Below, piece after piece: positions 33,471 to 46,551 of a stretch of DNA of 64,000 bases. The first letter of the stretch is position 1. The number at the start of each line of letters is the position of its first letter. The translations under genes and the position numbers were made by a program. Source of the DNA: Capniomyces stellatus. Its lineage: Eukaryota; Kickxellomycota; Harpellomycetes; Harpellales; Legeriomycetaceae. The stretch lies in the NCBI GenBank assembly GCA_001661515.1, contig LUVW01000023.1:568301-632300 (forward strand), given 5' to 3'. The notes beneath the pieces were generated by a model. That model did not search any database and was not told the DNA's origin. It saw only the letters and a list, made by a program, of their open reading frames with translations.

Positions 33471-36400
33471 TTAAAGAGAATAATTCGACTGTGTATAGGT
33501 GACTAGATCACAAAGGCCCAAAAACAAACTGTGGTCAACATGATAAAACCTGCGTGAATACTCGTCAAGCAAGACACGTTCAATGTGGACAACCAGCCTT
33601 CCCAGTTGCGGTTCAATTCTATCAACAACACAGTCTTTCCAAACCAACCCAGCACAGTACAGTTTGAGCCCATCATCAACCCCAACAGGCTCAACATTAC
33701 CAGCAACAATCGCCGGATCAAGTATCGCAGACTTGGGTATTCCACCCAACAACAAGGCAAACAAACTGTTCCAGATATCAACATGCCAGTACCGCCTAAA
33801 CTTCAAATCAACCAGATTTCCGTTAACCAGATTCACTGGCCTAAACCGAGCTGCAAACATGTCATCTTGACTACTATTTTCTCCGTCTGGACTCCCGGCC
33901 CGCTGCGGCAGCTTTGCCAGATTTAGCGGGGTCTTGAATAGCATTAGATGGGCAATTCTGGCTACGCCTAGCCAGTCGGCCTGGGGACACCAGACTGGAA
34001 TGTCGCCGTTTTCTATTGGGTCGCAAATTGGTGTACTGGACTCGTTCGCTTTTGAACTGCTTACACCAGTGGTTGCTGAAATCGGCTTTGACCTTAGCAG
34101 CTGGTCTGAGCTGAAATGCGTCCAGTCGACAGACCTACCAAAGTCAATCAGCTTCACCAACGACCTCCACCCACCACCACCACTTCCGCCTCTACTTCCG
34201 CCTCTACTTCCACCTCTACTTCCACCTCCTTGATCCTGACTTTCAGCCTCGGATTGGTCCTGGGAATTTAGATCTGGTGCTGAGAGAACCTGCATAAACA
34301 GCTGGTTAAGTTGGTCGCGGTTTCTCGGGGCTGTGTGGCAGTAAACGGAATTGTGTATGTTGAGCATAAAGTTTTCACACTTGACGTCAGCATGTACAAT
34401 TCCCAAACTATGGAGTGCTAGGATCGATTTGATCACGTGGCAGACCAGAAGCAACACGACTGGCTCGTACAGCTCAGCCGAGTTGGGCCCCAAGTCAGCG
34501 GATTGGACGGGGTTTGTTAGGGTGGTTGTTGGGGTGGTCATGATGTTGATCGCATCTAATAGCGAGCCGTTCAGCATCATTGGAATTTCCATGATTGTGA
34601 TGTCGCAGAACTCGTAAAATATACTGGGCACAATAATGGTATCGTGACCAAACCCCACGTCAAACAGTGAGGTAGACAGTCTGTGGCTTTGGACATTTCT
34701 GGCAGCAAATTCAGATATCCGCAGTTCAATTGCTTTTAGAATGTAGATTTCCCAAACATTAACGATTTTTTCCACTTTTAGGGCTACTTTGGCAGCCAAT
34801 GATTTTCCCCCGCCACTGCTTCCCAGTTCCCCATCAGCACTGGGGGTATTGAGCACTGTAGCGTAGTAAATCTTTGAGTTTCCGCCCTCGCCAACCAAAT
34901 CATGTACCAAGTACCTTGTCAGCCCAACAACCTCGTTCCCCAACACCAAGCCAAACCCGTGACGACCTGGACTGCCTACATCCAGCCCTGAGACGCCTAG
35001 AACTGCGGGTCTTGTTTTATTTCTTGCATAGTTGGTCTGACTGTTTCTGCTAATTATCAGGTTGTGCACTTCAAGAATCCTCGGTATTCCTTGCTCTTCG
35101 TGGCAGTCTCTGAACCCAACCGACTCTTCAATTCCTTTTGGCAATCCATCAAGAATCCCCTCGCAAACTACCTTTGCTAATGGCCAAAACGGTTCGTACA
35201 GGTTCTCGTTTCCCTTCATTTTACCAATAACAAACCCCTGAATCTCCTCGTACGAATCAACATGTCCATTTCCGTGCTCATTCCGGATATTTGGTTCAGA
35301 TTCGTTTTTTTCTCTTTTTTGATTTTCTTGGTTTTCTTGATTTTCTTGATTTTCTTGATTTTCTTGATTTTCGCTGCTGTTTTGGTTGTTCAAACTGAAT
35401 TCCTGCTTGATAAATTCCAGCTGTGACTCAATTCCCAAAACTTCTTCATCACTGTCACTATCACTATCCTTGCTACTATCCGAATCAGAATCGGAATCAG
35501 AGTCCAATCCGTTATTGTCACCATTATTGCTGTTGTTGTTGATGGCTTGGCTAAAACTACCGACCTTATATCCATTCATACCAACACTGTCTAAATCATC
35601 ATTGTTATTCGGTTTGTTTTTAAACTGGCTTGGAAAGTTTGGTGTTACTGGGTAGAAAACCCCTTGACTTGGCTGAGTGCTATTGGTGTTTTCACCAACA
35701 TTTTCACCAACATTTTCACCGTTATTATTTCCATTACCATTATTATTATTGTTGATATTGTTGATATTAATTGCGTTTCTGTTCGAGTTGACACTTGTTG
35801 GAAAGTCTGAGAATGTTTGATTGGTCAATCCGGCGTTCATAATAGTCGATGTTGTAAATCCAAAATTTGGATCCAACCCATCAGCATCAACAAATCCCAT
35901 TGTCGAGTTGTGTGTCATTGAAAATATTGTTTGCGCTCCTGTCATCGTATTTATTCCACTGTTGGTTGAATTCAGCCTGTCAAAATCAAATCTCCCATCT
36001 GCAAAATCTCCTCCCACACTCCCAACATTGTTATTATTATTATTATTATTGCCATTGCCATTGCTGTTGTTGTTGTTGTTGTTGTTTTCTTGACCTCCAT
36101 TTTGATAATTTAAATCAAAATCACTAGACAAGTTGTTTGGATGTACTTGTTTAACCCCTAAAGGCAGTCTAATACTACTAAACGCAATCTCGGTTTTCAG
36201 CTCGCCTTTGTCACTTTTTATACTATTTTCATCATTATCACCATTATTATCTTCATTATTATTCTCGTTTCTATTCTCATTATCATTCTCATTGTTACTT
36301 TCCATATTGTAAAAGTCCAGTTTCTGCTGGTCAAGTTTAAACTCTGGATTGTTTCTAAGTTCAACAGCCCGTTTCTCAGCTGGTGTTAAGCCCAGCATTG

Positions 36401-38921
36401 CGTCTTTTAACTTTTCGTTTGGAACTATTGGTCCCATTGTAAACTGGTAATCTTCCATTTGGTAGTCTATTTTGTTTGTCGAGTTGTTTGTGTCAAATGA
36501 GGAAAACTGGCTTGTTTCATTTACATTCTCGTTGTTTTCTCCATTAAATATCATATTTCCACCTTCATTTCCTCTTTTATCTCCATTTTGACTCTCATTT
36601 TCTCCTTTACTTGTATTCTCACTGCCCATCCTGCTTTTATTGTCATTGTCATTTCCGCTGTTTTTGCTGTTCCTGTTTCTGCTGCTGCTACTAGTCTCTC
36701 TATAGACATCTTCATCGCTACCAGTATCCTGCCACAAGTTTAGAATTTGTCTGTTTGCCTGTTTTGTATGTATTGTGGGCGAGTCCTCTCTCACCTTTTG
36801 TGGATTTGGCAATTCTTGGTACATTGAACTGTCGTTTCTATCTTCAATTGGTCTAATAAAATCCATTCTTTCTACTGGCTGATCCTCCGTTTTGTTCTTG
36901 GTTGCTATTGGATTTGCATGCAGATTCCTGTTGAACAGGTACTTTGGGTTTCTGCTCATCGCCTCTTCAATTGACAATTCGTGTGTCCTGCTGTTTTTGA
37001 TTGTTATTGGCTCATCCAACCCATACTTGAAACACAGTCTTGTATCCATAAACATCACTTCTTGCCTCCCATTACTGTTTTTGGCTTTGTTTTCGCCTTT
37101 TTCTTCCTTTCCATCTCTGCGCTTTTTACTCGCTTCTAAACTCAAACCTGTTCCATCACCCTTTCCATCTGTACTTTTAGTTCCTGCAATTCCAACTACA
37201 TTATCTGACTTGTCTACACTCTCGTCCTCCTAACAGCCAACAAACAAAGCACGGGTTACAACCACTTTTATCGAACGAGTAAACAACTATGGCCATGGCT
37301 CTTAAACAGGATACTATTGGTTTATATTCAAAATATTGCCTTTCCAGTTCCTATTCTTTATATAATAATAATAGTAAAACCCAATTTTTACCTCTACAAA
37401 AACCCTAAATTCCCGTTTTTTGGCCCTCAATCCTCCTCCCCCACCCAAACCCAAACCTAAACCCAAGCCTGGCCCTACACCATGTCCCGATCCCAGCCCA
37501 AGAACCTGGCCAGTACTGTGCTGGTTACCGGTATTTGTCGTTAAAGTGCTGGATTGTTCAATTCTCTGACCCTTCCATTGCATGGCTTCTCTTATATTTT
37601 CTTTTCTCCTGCTTTTATCGGTTCCCAACTCGGTCCAAATTCCACTCGAGTTTTTGTCGTTGTGGTTCAAGGCTGCAGAGTTGTTCAGGAATCCTGGTGT
37701 ATTAGTGTTATTGCCGGTTGTCAGGCTGCTGAACTTTAATGAATCAGTTGGGGTTGAAACCGAGTCTGAAAACACTTTGATCTTTACATTATTATTTTGA
37801 TTGGTGGTTTGTTGTTGTTGTTGTATTGCAAGAAGGTTTCTTGGGAGTGAATTGGCTTGTACTGAATGGATTATCGGATCATCTGGATTGATTTTAACTC
37901 CCAGGATTTTCCGGTTAGACGGTACGGCTGGGTGTTGAGATGAGCCTGCAATGTTGCTATTCAAAAGCACCCTTTTTGATGCTGAGCTGCCAGCTATGGC
38001 TGTGGCTGTGGCTGTGGCTGTGGCTGTGAAGGTTTGAGTAGTTGGTTTTGTGGTTTTTTGGTCGAATTCTCCATTGTTTAGCTGATGTTTTGTTGTTGCA
38101 ACAAGTCGTTTTTGGAAAGCTAGATATTTCTTTTTTAATCGTTCAAGTGGTTCGGCTTTTCGTTGGATTCCAATCAAAAATATTTCGTCAGCTTTACCCA
38201 TTCTAATATAAATTGAATTGAATTGAATTTATTTTACAGCTTGCAAAATTCAGCAATGGTAATGATACGACTATTCTATTGGTGAAACTTACTGCTCAAC
38301 AGACTCGTAGTACCGGGCAAACTCTTCATAAAACAGCGCCAATAGTTCACCGATCCTGTTTTCAAAGATATAAATGAAGACAAACTCTTGGGACTGCCGA
38401 ATGTATTCAATGTACCACAGCCAGATTTTCAAGTACCGGACATCGTTTCTGTACTGCTCCTTGTTTAGGAATTTGTGGATCGATTGTTCAAGCAACTTGA
38501 TTAATTTGGCGTCACCAACACCCAAAATATTCGTTTCGATCGAGAACTGCATATACTGAAAGTAAATATTTAATGGATCAAGTTCCTCTTCGAAATCCAA
38601 ACTACTAATCTCTGTAATGTAACGTTGCCTCTGCTGCTCAACCGAACTCTGTTCAAGGGCTCGATTCGCTCTATTTCCTTCTCTTTCCTCCATATTCAAA
38701 CTCAGTGAACCCTTTCCTTGTTCTGTGTTTCTGCTGTTTGGATCAGCACCTCTCAAGTCTCTTTCATCACTGTTGTTGTTGTTGCTGTTGTTGCTTCCTC
38801 TTGGATCTGTAAGCAGATCTGTCAGTATCTTCGCTGATCTGCCTCTTCTCGAAGGCTGGATGTTTTCTTTGTGAAGCTCAATTGTGGTAATATCAGTTAT
38901 ATCTTGCTGATCCCCATCCAT
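33471..38921 (-). CDS. MadBub spindle-checkpoint protein: Mad3/BubR1 N-terminus plus Bub1 kinase
   Basis: Three phase-matched exons, 38921-38293, 38202-37392 and 37229-33471, give about 1732 residues. In order: a first KEN box at residues 18-20 (KENIQPSRRGR, the Mad3/BubR1 pattern); the Mad3/Bub1 TPR region from about 115 to 250 (DPLNIYFQYM, then KADEIFLIGIQRKAEPLERL across the first intron); a second KEN box at about 410-412 (KENIREAMQWKGQR); a GLEBS-like Bub3-binding motif near 537-575 (ELSIEEAMSR); long Asn/Ser/Asp-rich linkers with NQE repeats; and a Bub1-type kinase with catalytic HADVKCENF (about 1426) and LIDFGRSVDW (about 1508). It would inhibit APC/C-Cdc20 through the KEN boxes and signal at kinetochores through the kinase. 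A Gly/Ser/Arg repeat insert lies between catalytic loop and DFG. Confidence 0.88.
35324..35372 (-). repeat. 9-bp repeat encoding Asn-Gln-Glu units in MadBub
   Basis: Tandem TTTTCTTGA/TTTTCTTGG-type 9-mers on the plus strand encode five to six NQE units in the disordered linker of the checkpoint protein. They look like replication-slippage expansion. Confidence 0.75.
37996..38028 (-). repeat. CTGTGG hexamer repeat encoding Thr-Ala in MadBub
   Basis: Five to six hexamers encode alternating Thr-Ala just after the TPR region of the checkpoint protein. Confidence 0.8.
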
Positions 38922-39582
38922 CGCTCATCCATTTACCAACTGTGTAAATCTATACGAACAGTGTATATTGACCTACCTCTTTTAAACTTTGTGCTTTGAA
39001 CTTGCTTGTTTTTTGTTTTGTTTTGTTTTGTTTTGTTTTGAATCCTTTCTTCGCTGTCTTTTCTTTTCTTTTTCTTTCTAGAGTAAACTAGTATTTGAAG
39101 TAACCTTTGTACAGAGTTCAAACTTGAGAGAGTGTATTGTTGAGTGGATTTACTCGAGGATTAAGTTGCTAGAGTTCAAAAACAAAGTTGATTACTTTAA
39201 ACATCAATATTGTTTTTTATTTTCTTTTGTGTATGATTAGTAAAGCTTGATTAAAGGACTCGAATGTTAAAACTTTATTGACAAGTTTGGGATTCTATTC
39301 GCTGGATTTATTTACATTATTTGATTTTTTTTTTAAATCAGTATAGTTGGCAACCTTCAAACTAAAATGTAGTAATAAACAATAACGGGACTTTTTTTTA
39401 AAATAAAAAAAAACACACCAATGTATTTCGAGTATGTTTAGATCGGGGGGGAGTGATTATGGTTAGGAATATAATATGGATAATAACACTTTTAATTACA
39501 AGAAAGAAGCAAATAAAATAATAATAATAAAAAAAAAACAAAAGCAAAATGTAAATCGGAATAAATGAATGCATAAACAATT
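38922..39582. other. Spacer between kinesin-5 and MadBub genes
   Basis: About 660 bp separates the kinesin-5 stop from the MadBub start on the same strand. It contains a TTTTG pentamer repeat (39009-39040), a 7-G run (39445-39451) and poly-T/poly-A runs. It should hold the MadBub promoter. No gene is seen. Confidence 0.5.
39009..39040. repeat. TTTTG pentanucleotide microsatellite
   Basis: Six units upstream of the MadBub start codon. A simple repeat in the presumed promoter or 5' leader. Confidence 0.85.
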
Positions 39583-42500
39583 TTATGACTGTTTGGTTGG
39601 TGGCTTAATCGTTCTACCATTGCTCGAGCTTCTGCTCAACACCACCCGCTTAGACTTTGAATGGTCTTGGTCAAACTTTTCAAACACGGCAGCCGGCAGT
39701 TTACTTGGCTTATTCGTATTCCTGACTTCCTTAAACCCCAACGCTCCTCCACTCGACATGTGAAACTGGTTCAGAGCTGAAATTGGAACTGGAATTGGAG
39801 CTTGAATCTCTGATTCAGTATCTTCAAAACGATCATTTCCGCAATCAGCAGTTTCAGTTTGGTCAGTATTTGTCCTTTTGTTGGTGTTCTCGTGATCAGA
39901 TTCAGACATTTCGATATCTGACAGTTTTCTTTTCGCCAAGCCAGAACTACCAAGGTGATCGAGCCCAGGCTCATCGTCTCTGCAGCTATTTGGAATTGGA
40001 CCATTGGACACGGGTGGCTGCTTGTAAGCCGAAAAGTCCGAGTTGGCTGGAGTGTATGTAAAGACAGGTTTCTCAACAAGAGTAGTACACCAACCAACAT
40101 CCTCATCGCCAAAGTCAACATCAATACCAATATCGGTATCAGAACCCTCAGACTCAAGCCCAGACCCAGACCCAGACTCAACACGATTATCGCTCTGACT
40201 GCTTGATTTACCAGTCATCTGGTCAAGTCTCGACTTTATCACGTGATCAGACTCGGCTCTAACCCAACTGAACACAACCTTTTCTGGGGAATCTGGCTTC
40301 AAAGTACCGAGTCCTTCAACCAGCAATCTCGACTTTCCAGCAGCACCATCAGTAAATTCTCTGGTATTTCTGCCTGCGTCTCTGATGCGGCCTAACCCAC
40401 TATCGACAACACTGGCCATTCGCTCTTCAAATTCAGAGTAGCCACTGCCAATCTGACTGACTTCACCAGCTAGCTTGCTCTTCTCCACCTCCACCGCCAG
40501 GTTCCGGAGTGTGTTGTGGTGGTCTGTGGTTGTTGCTTTGAACTCAATAAGCTTGCTATTCTGCTCAGACTCTAAATGGCCAATACTGGAACTGACCAGA
40601 CTCTGCATCGTCTCCAGGCCAATCTGGTCGATTTCTGCGTAGATTTCCTGACCAATAGCCACATTTGATTCAGCCAGCTTGTGCGCTAATTCAGCTGTAG
40701 AGGCAACTAGCCTGTCTGCGCTGTCAACTGCCACGCCCATTTTGACCTGGTTGCTCTTTTCGTTCGAGTTTCCTATTTCTACAGTAGCTGAACAAATCCC
40801 GCTGAGCCTCGAAACCAGCTCCAGAGCATCCTGGTCAGTCTCGGTGTTCCTGGCCGCCATCTGCTGGTTTTCAGACTCAACAGAATCAATCAGTTTGCTC
40901 CAGCTTTGACTGTGTTCGTGCAGGCTGGCCTCAAACCTTTTCTGCAGGTCCTGCACCAGCGCCTCGTTTTCTCTCTTGATTCTCTGCATCACTTGGTCCC
41001 GATCGTCTCTCAATCTCTGCACCTGCTTGTTCAACACACCATTCTGCCAGTCTTTGTTGCTGCTTATCTGCCCGCCCAACTGGTCCAAACTCTTCTTGTG
41101 CTCCATCAGCAGGTCGTAAGTCTGCGAAAAGTACTCTCTCGTCTGCCTATTAACCTCCTCAAACGCCTGCACCGACTCGTTTCTGCCCAGAAAAACTGCC
41201 TTGCTCAGCCCGTCTAGCCCTAGCATGGTCTCTGTCTTCATTACTTCTGTTTTGTGTTCCACTGCGCTCTTCATGACCACATACTTTTCTTTGAACTCGG
41301 CCATCGTCTGCTCAATCTTCTGCTTCTCCAGCCTCACCATTGCCCTCACCTGTTCTGCCTCAGCCTCTGCTGTGCCCTTAAACTTGTTCACAATTCCATC
41401 AAACCGCGCCTCAAATTCCTGTCCCAAAACCGCCCCCATTCTTCCCCTAAACTCCCCAACCACCGCCCCAAACTTCCTCAGGAGTTCCCCAGGCTCCGTC
41501 CCCAGCTCCTCGATTACCTGCCTTGTTTGCCCTTCAATTCTCTCCCTGTACCCCATCAGGTCCCTATACCTGCTCTCCTCCAGGTCCCGGGCCTTATCTA
41601 TCCGCTCGTACAGCCTCGCCATCTCCCTGCCGCTCGAGTCAACCAGCCCGGCCACGCTCTCCACAGTTTCCGCCAGCCTCTGCTCACTCACTCTGTGTGC
41701 GTTTCCAATCGCTTTCTGCTGCCTCACCAGACTCTGTGTGTCTTTCAGCCTCCTTGCCACAGCCTCTATTTTCCGCTGCTTTCTCTTGATCTCCTCCATG
41801 TTGCTTATCTCTGCCTCCTCGAGCTCCTTGACCCTTGCCACCAGACGCTGTGCCTCCTCGTGCACCGTTCTCAGCTCGCTCTCCCGCATCTCTACCCGCT
41901 TCTTCCACTCGTCAGCCTGGTTGTTCTTGTACTCGGCCAAGTCCGTCAGCTCTCGGTACCGCTCAGGCGACACAAATATCCCGTTCTTCATATGCGACGT
42001 TGACAAGTCGCTCTGCAGCCTCTCGATCTGTGCCTGCAGCTCTGCCACCAGCACCGTCCGTGTCACCTTCTTATTCGCCTCTGGTCGGTTTCTGATGCTT
42101 TTGGCTCTGTTTGCATAGTCCAGAGTTGATAATGTCTCGTCTGTTGCTGTCTTTGACGGGCTAATCGTTGCTATTAAACACGTCCGCGTTCTCCCCCCCA
42201 AAGAATCCTTCAGCAGCCGCGTCAACTTGCTCTCTCGATACGGCACGTGCTGCAGCTTATCCACCAGCGAGTTTATCACCCTCCCCAGCGTCAACAACGA
42301 CTGGTTTATCATCCCTGCCTCCCGCGCTCTTCTCAGCTCTGCCCCGCTTCTGCCTATATTCTCACTCCCCGCTAAATCCACCAAATTCAGCTTTCCTATC
42401 TTTATCAAATCATCTCCATTCTTATCCACCGCCTTTTCCTTTGTATGCACCGTCACCATAAATATCGAATGCGATCTTGACGACTTTTCATTGCACCGCG

Positions 42501-43510
42501 TTGCCCCAACCTGCCTCCTCTGCGATCCAATCTCTAGCATCTTTATTGCATCCTTCGCACTCCTCACCAGTATCTCCTCCAGCCCCTGGATTATCACTCC
42601 TCCCTTCCCCACTCCATCGTCATATATCTTCAGATTGCTTCCCGCTCCACTCCCCCCGCTTCCTCCCTCCTCGCCATCATTCGACACCAGCAAATCTCTC
42701 AGGTCCTCGTTGTACAGCTCCAAGTGCGATACCCGCACACTGTATTCTGTCAACGACTTGTCCAGCAGGTAAAACATCCTTTGCAGTATTCTTGGTATTA
42801 TTCCTGCCTCCGCCGACATACCCTCCAGCACCAGCCTATCAGGATCAAACCCTCTTTCAACCCCCATCCCTCGACCTCCCACCCCTTTCCTACTTACCCC
42901 CGCTACTTCCCTCCCCTGCCCCGCCATGTCTCCCTCCATAGTATATGTCTTTCCCGTCCCCGTTTGCCCATAAGCAAATATCGTACAGTTAAAGCCCTGC
43001 AACACCTCCTTAAGTATCGGCATTGCCACCTCTCTGTACACCGTTTCTTGATCCGCTTCTGGCCCAAACACCTTGTCGAAATGATAACTTCGGTTTAGCC
43101 CATTTCCCTTAAACACAACGTCCTTCCCCACGATCATTGGCACCTCGATAACACTCGTTGCCTTTTCCTTCTTTTCTTTCTCTGATATCCCTCTACATTT
43201 ACAATTAATTTATCTTATATTTACATTTATTTTATATTTACTTTATTCACTTCTACCATTCCTAATTTACACTATTATTCAGCCTAAATACTATACTGCA
43301 ATACTGCTCTCTTGTATCTGGCTTTATCTGTTTTTAATCTCTTTGCTCTCCCTACCTGCATCGCACTACCACCTGGATGTTTATTTCTTTTTCCGAATTC
43401 CCATTGCCGTTATTCCCATTTCCCCCATTCGATGCTGAACTATTTCCTGCTGGACCTGTCAAATTCGGCACCTTGTTTGTTTGTTCCCGATTTGCCCCAG
43501 CGTTCGACAT
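39583..43510 (-). CDS. Kinesin-5 (BimC/Cut7/Eg5 type) mitotic motor
   Basis: Two exons, 43510-43356 and 43192-39583, join in phase to about 1254 residues. The short first exon gives an Asn/Gly-rich N-terminus and the start of the motor (INIQVVVRCR). The second holds the P-loop GQTGTGKT, switch I SSRSHSIF, switch II DLAGSENIGRSG, and LTRLLKDSLGG. The KSIRNRPEANKK neck that follows the motor is typical of kinesin-5. A long coiled-coil stalk (about 430-1000) follows, then an acidic, Ser-rich tail with a YTPANSDF element at the position of the BimC box, where Cdk1 normally phosphorylates Thr. Kinesin-5 tetramers slide antiparallel microtubules apart to build the bipolar spindle. A basic Ser/Lys/Arg C-terminus completes it. 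The call is strong. Confidence 0.93.
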
Positions 43511-45105
43511 TTTATCTACACTTTGCTCGCTCTTGCTTATTTTCTCCTTTTTTCTTCTTTTCCTTTCTTATTTCAAGCTCGTTTTTATTTTAAAGCCACG
43601 CCCTGTGTCTTGCTCCGAAATATTGCTAACTAACAGATGCAACTTTTACGATTCTTCTGTCTTTTAATTACCGCTTTCTTGTATTTATTTATTTTTTTTT
43701 CGTTCCAATATAGTTTAAATCTTGTTCTTGGATTTAAAAACTTTACTTTTATTTTCTTTGTTTTCTTTTTTTGTTTACTTTTCCTTTTCCAGTTGTTTAC
43801 TTTTCTTTTTCCAGTTGTTTACTTTTTTGCTTTTCCCTACAATTCATTGATTACTTTTCGAGAATACTTCTTTTTACTTGTTTCTTTTTCAAATCCTTGC
43901 CTTCACCTTCTTTTCAATTATCTCTATTTATTTTCACCAATTCTGACCAATCAACATACATTGTATTACGACCATTCAATTCAGGCCTTTGTCATTGTTT
44001 AATTATCTTGTCAAGTGGCGTTTGGAAACCACAAAACTCTGCTTTTTGAAAGCTTGACTTTCACTTTTACTTCCAACATCATTACTTCTTTAGCCTTTTA
44101 CACCAGTTCCCCCTTTTATATTTTTTTTGGTTATAATTTAAACTCGCTGTATCAAAGCATTTTGCTCTTGAAGCCCGCACCAGACCAGTTTAAACCAGCC
44201 AAAAATTTGCTTTGTGAATATCCCAACCAAAAAAAGAAACCCATCTCTCTCTATAAACAGAATCCTCATCCTTGACTTTTACTTTTGCTAGAAGTTCTTA
44301 AAAGCTCACTCTACCTCGCCTTTGTTTTTACTTTTCCTAGTGCTGGTGGTATTGCTACAGCTATTTCTTGCTTTGCTCACACTCTATTATCAAATATTCG
44401 ATTATTTTTAAGCGTTTCATATTTTGAAATTGCAATTTTTTTCTTCTGTTGAATTAAAAAAAGTGATTCTTTTTTTTTTTAACTCGATAAATAAAAGGAA
44501 TCACAGCATTTATGACTTTTTAGCCAAATAGCTTTAATTTCACCTGACTTTAATCAACCTGTTTAACGTTTATTCAAGTTTCCTTGGTTTCCAATTTTCA
44601 AATGCTAATTATGGCCAATTTAAGGGGATGCGGCATGATTAAGCTCAAGCCAATTCAGCTTGGCCAATTTATTCACCTGTCTGCAACGAATAAAATCACT
44701 GCTTTTGGTTTCAATTTCACGTTTTTGCAGGGATTTCATATCTTACAGATTTGAAATATAATAGTTTATGCCGAATTAAACCACTTGATTCTTTGAATCT
44801 GAAAGTCGAATCTACAACACTCAAGTTTAACAGCCCAGTTCAATTTACAAACTTTATTTCTTCTCGACTTTCCTATCTAAATTATATAAAACAAGCTTGC
44901 AAAATCCAGCCTTGTTATTGCAACCAAAGTCTCCTGTACAATTTATATTAGCGACTAAATTTTATATTGCTTTATCACCCTTTGAAATAAAAACTATTTG
45001 TTTCACCCCCTTTTCATTCTACACCATCCATCAAACCGTTAACAGGTTTGGTCTTACTTTTATTTAACAAATTTAAATTCAATTCGGCGAATCTAACTGT
45101 CAATC
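43511..45105. other. Divergent region between kinesin-5 and PEX11 genes
   Basis: About 1.6 kb, T-rich on the plus strand. Several open frames (for example 43637-44002) are Phe/Leu/Ser-rich and look compositional. Two copies of a TTTTCCAGTTGTTTACTTTT-type direct repeat lie near 43785-43827. No gene is supported. Confidence 0.45.
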
Positions 45106-46192
45106 ATGGAACACTCTGTCGTGAAACCGTTGGTCGGTGGGTTGGGACTGGTTTTAAACAGCAGCCAAGTCAATATATACATCAAACTTCTGGCTTCCAC
45201 CGCTGGCAGAGACAAGCTCTTTCGATTTATCCAGTACTACTCGCGCTTTATGGTTCACCGGTTGAAATCTGGAAATAGCGATGCAGAGAAAATCAAAATA
45301 TTCATGAATCTACAAACCACACTGGGCCAAGTCAGAAGAGGTAAATTGTTCTTACTATTAGCAATAGCAATTGTCTTGAAACCCGCGCTCGACAAATCCG
45401 CGCTTGTTCCGTCTAAAGCTATATTTCCGTTCACAGATTTTTATGAGTTTCATTTATTATACATTATCTAAACAATGCTGCGTTCTGTGTAATTAGCCTT
45501 AAGATTAGGGAATTTTGTCGGTAGCTTTAAAATGGCCTACAATACCCTACTGCAGTCCGGCGACTTAATCCCAAAACTGCTTTCTGGTTCCAGTAAAATC
45601 TCAAGCGGACTATACTTAATTCTCGACGCCATGATATGGGTAAGCTAAACAGCACACATATTGACCAAAACTCAACTCTTTCTTTTCAACTTGAACTTGC
45701 CCACACACGTGTGCGCACATATGCTCAAATATGCTCAAATATGCACTTATCTGCATTCAGATGTAAATGTAAAACGCTAACACAACGCTATTGTTTGTGT
45801 CATTATAGTTAAATGGTATTGGCATTCTGAAACTGAAAGACTTGCCAAATTGCAATCGACTTTCAAACAAATTCTGGGCAACCGCTATTGCGCTTAGTCT
45901 GACCAACTCGCTATACTGCGTGTACGGTATCAACATGAGAACAAACTTGCTATCCAAGTCACTCATCAAGTCTGAAAAGGGCCAAAGCGTTGATGTTGAA
46001 TCTGAAAAGGAGATGGCTGCCTTGGTAGCTAAAAAGAGAGGATTCAAAGCACAGATTCTCTTGGACTCCTTGGACTTTGTAATTCCGCTCGGGTCTTTGG
46101 GTATTATTAAAGCTAGCGATGGTTTGCTTGGAGCAGCTGGTACAGCAACATCTCTGCTTGGTCTAAAAAATATATTGAGTACGCTCAATTAA
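45106..46192 (+). CDS. PEX11: PEX11-family peroxisomal membrane protein
   Basis: Three exons, 45106-45340, 45497-45639 and 45809-46192, join in phase to 253 residues, the usual size for the family. The N-terminal part (NIYIKLLASTAGRDKLFRFIQYYSR) is the amphipathic region of PEX11 that inserts into and bends the peroxisomal membrane. The second exon begins with the conserved ALRLGNFV segment. The third has a hydrophobic loop (FWATAIALSLTNSLYCVYG), a charged stretch, and a C-terminal pair of hydrophobic stretches (FVIPLGSLGII and the end). PEX11 drives peroxisome elongation and division. Donors and acceptors are consensus-like, and the call is strong. Confidence 0.9.
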
Positions 46193-46551
46193 CTAATGCC
46201 AAAAACCACTGACCGGACCGCCCGCAGTATCTCTACACTTTTTTAATTTATACTTTATACTTTTTGTTTTCTCTCTTTATTGGTATTGCTGCTTGAAATT
46301 CAATATATTTATCAGCAACAACTTAGCACAATAAACCTAGGCTCAGAAATAAACTATCTCATATATTTAGTTAATCAATGTTCCTACCATCTTAATTAGA
46401 CCTGGCAACATCCAACCCGGGCTATATTCTTTAATTTCCACCAACTATGACTTTATTTGTTTAATCGATATATTGGGCAAGTAAAATTAAAAAACACAAC
46501 TACAAAAAAAAAGACTATAAAACCACCCCCCGTCAACAATAGCCCGAGATA
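46193..46551. other. Intergenic DNA between converging genes
   Basis: Tail-to-tail interval of about 360 bp between PEX11 (+) and the small secreted protein (-), AT-rich. A 6-C run lies near 46525. No other feature. Confidence 0.5.

Noticed and set aside
41201..42118. 305-codon plus-strand frame rich in Ser, Leu and Pro
   Set aside because: It is a shadow of the kinesin-5 coiled-coil region on the other strand, produced by its codon composition.
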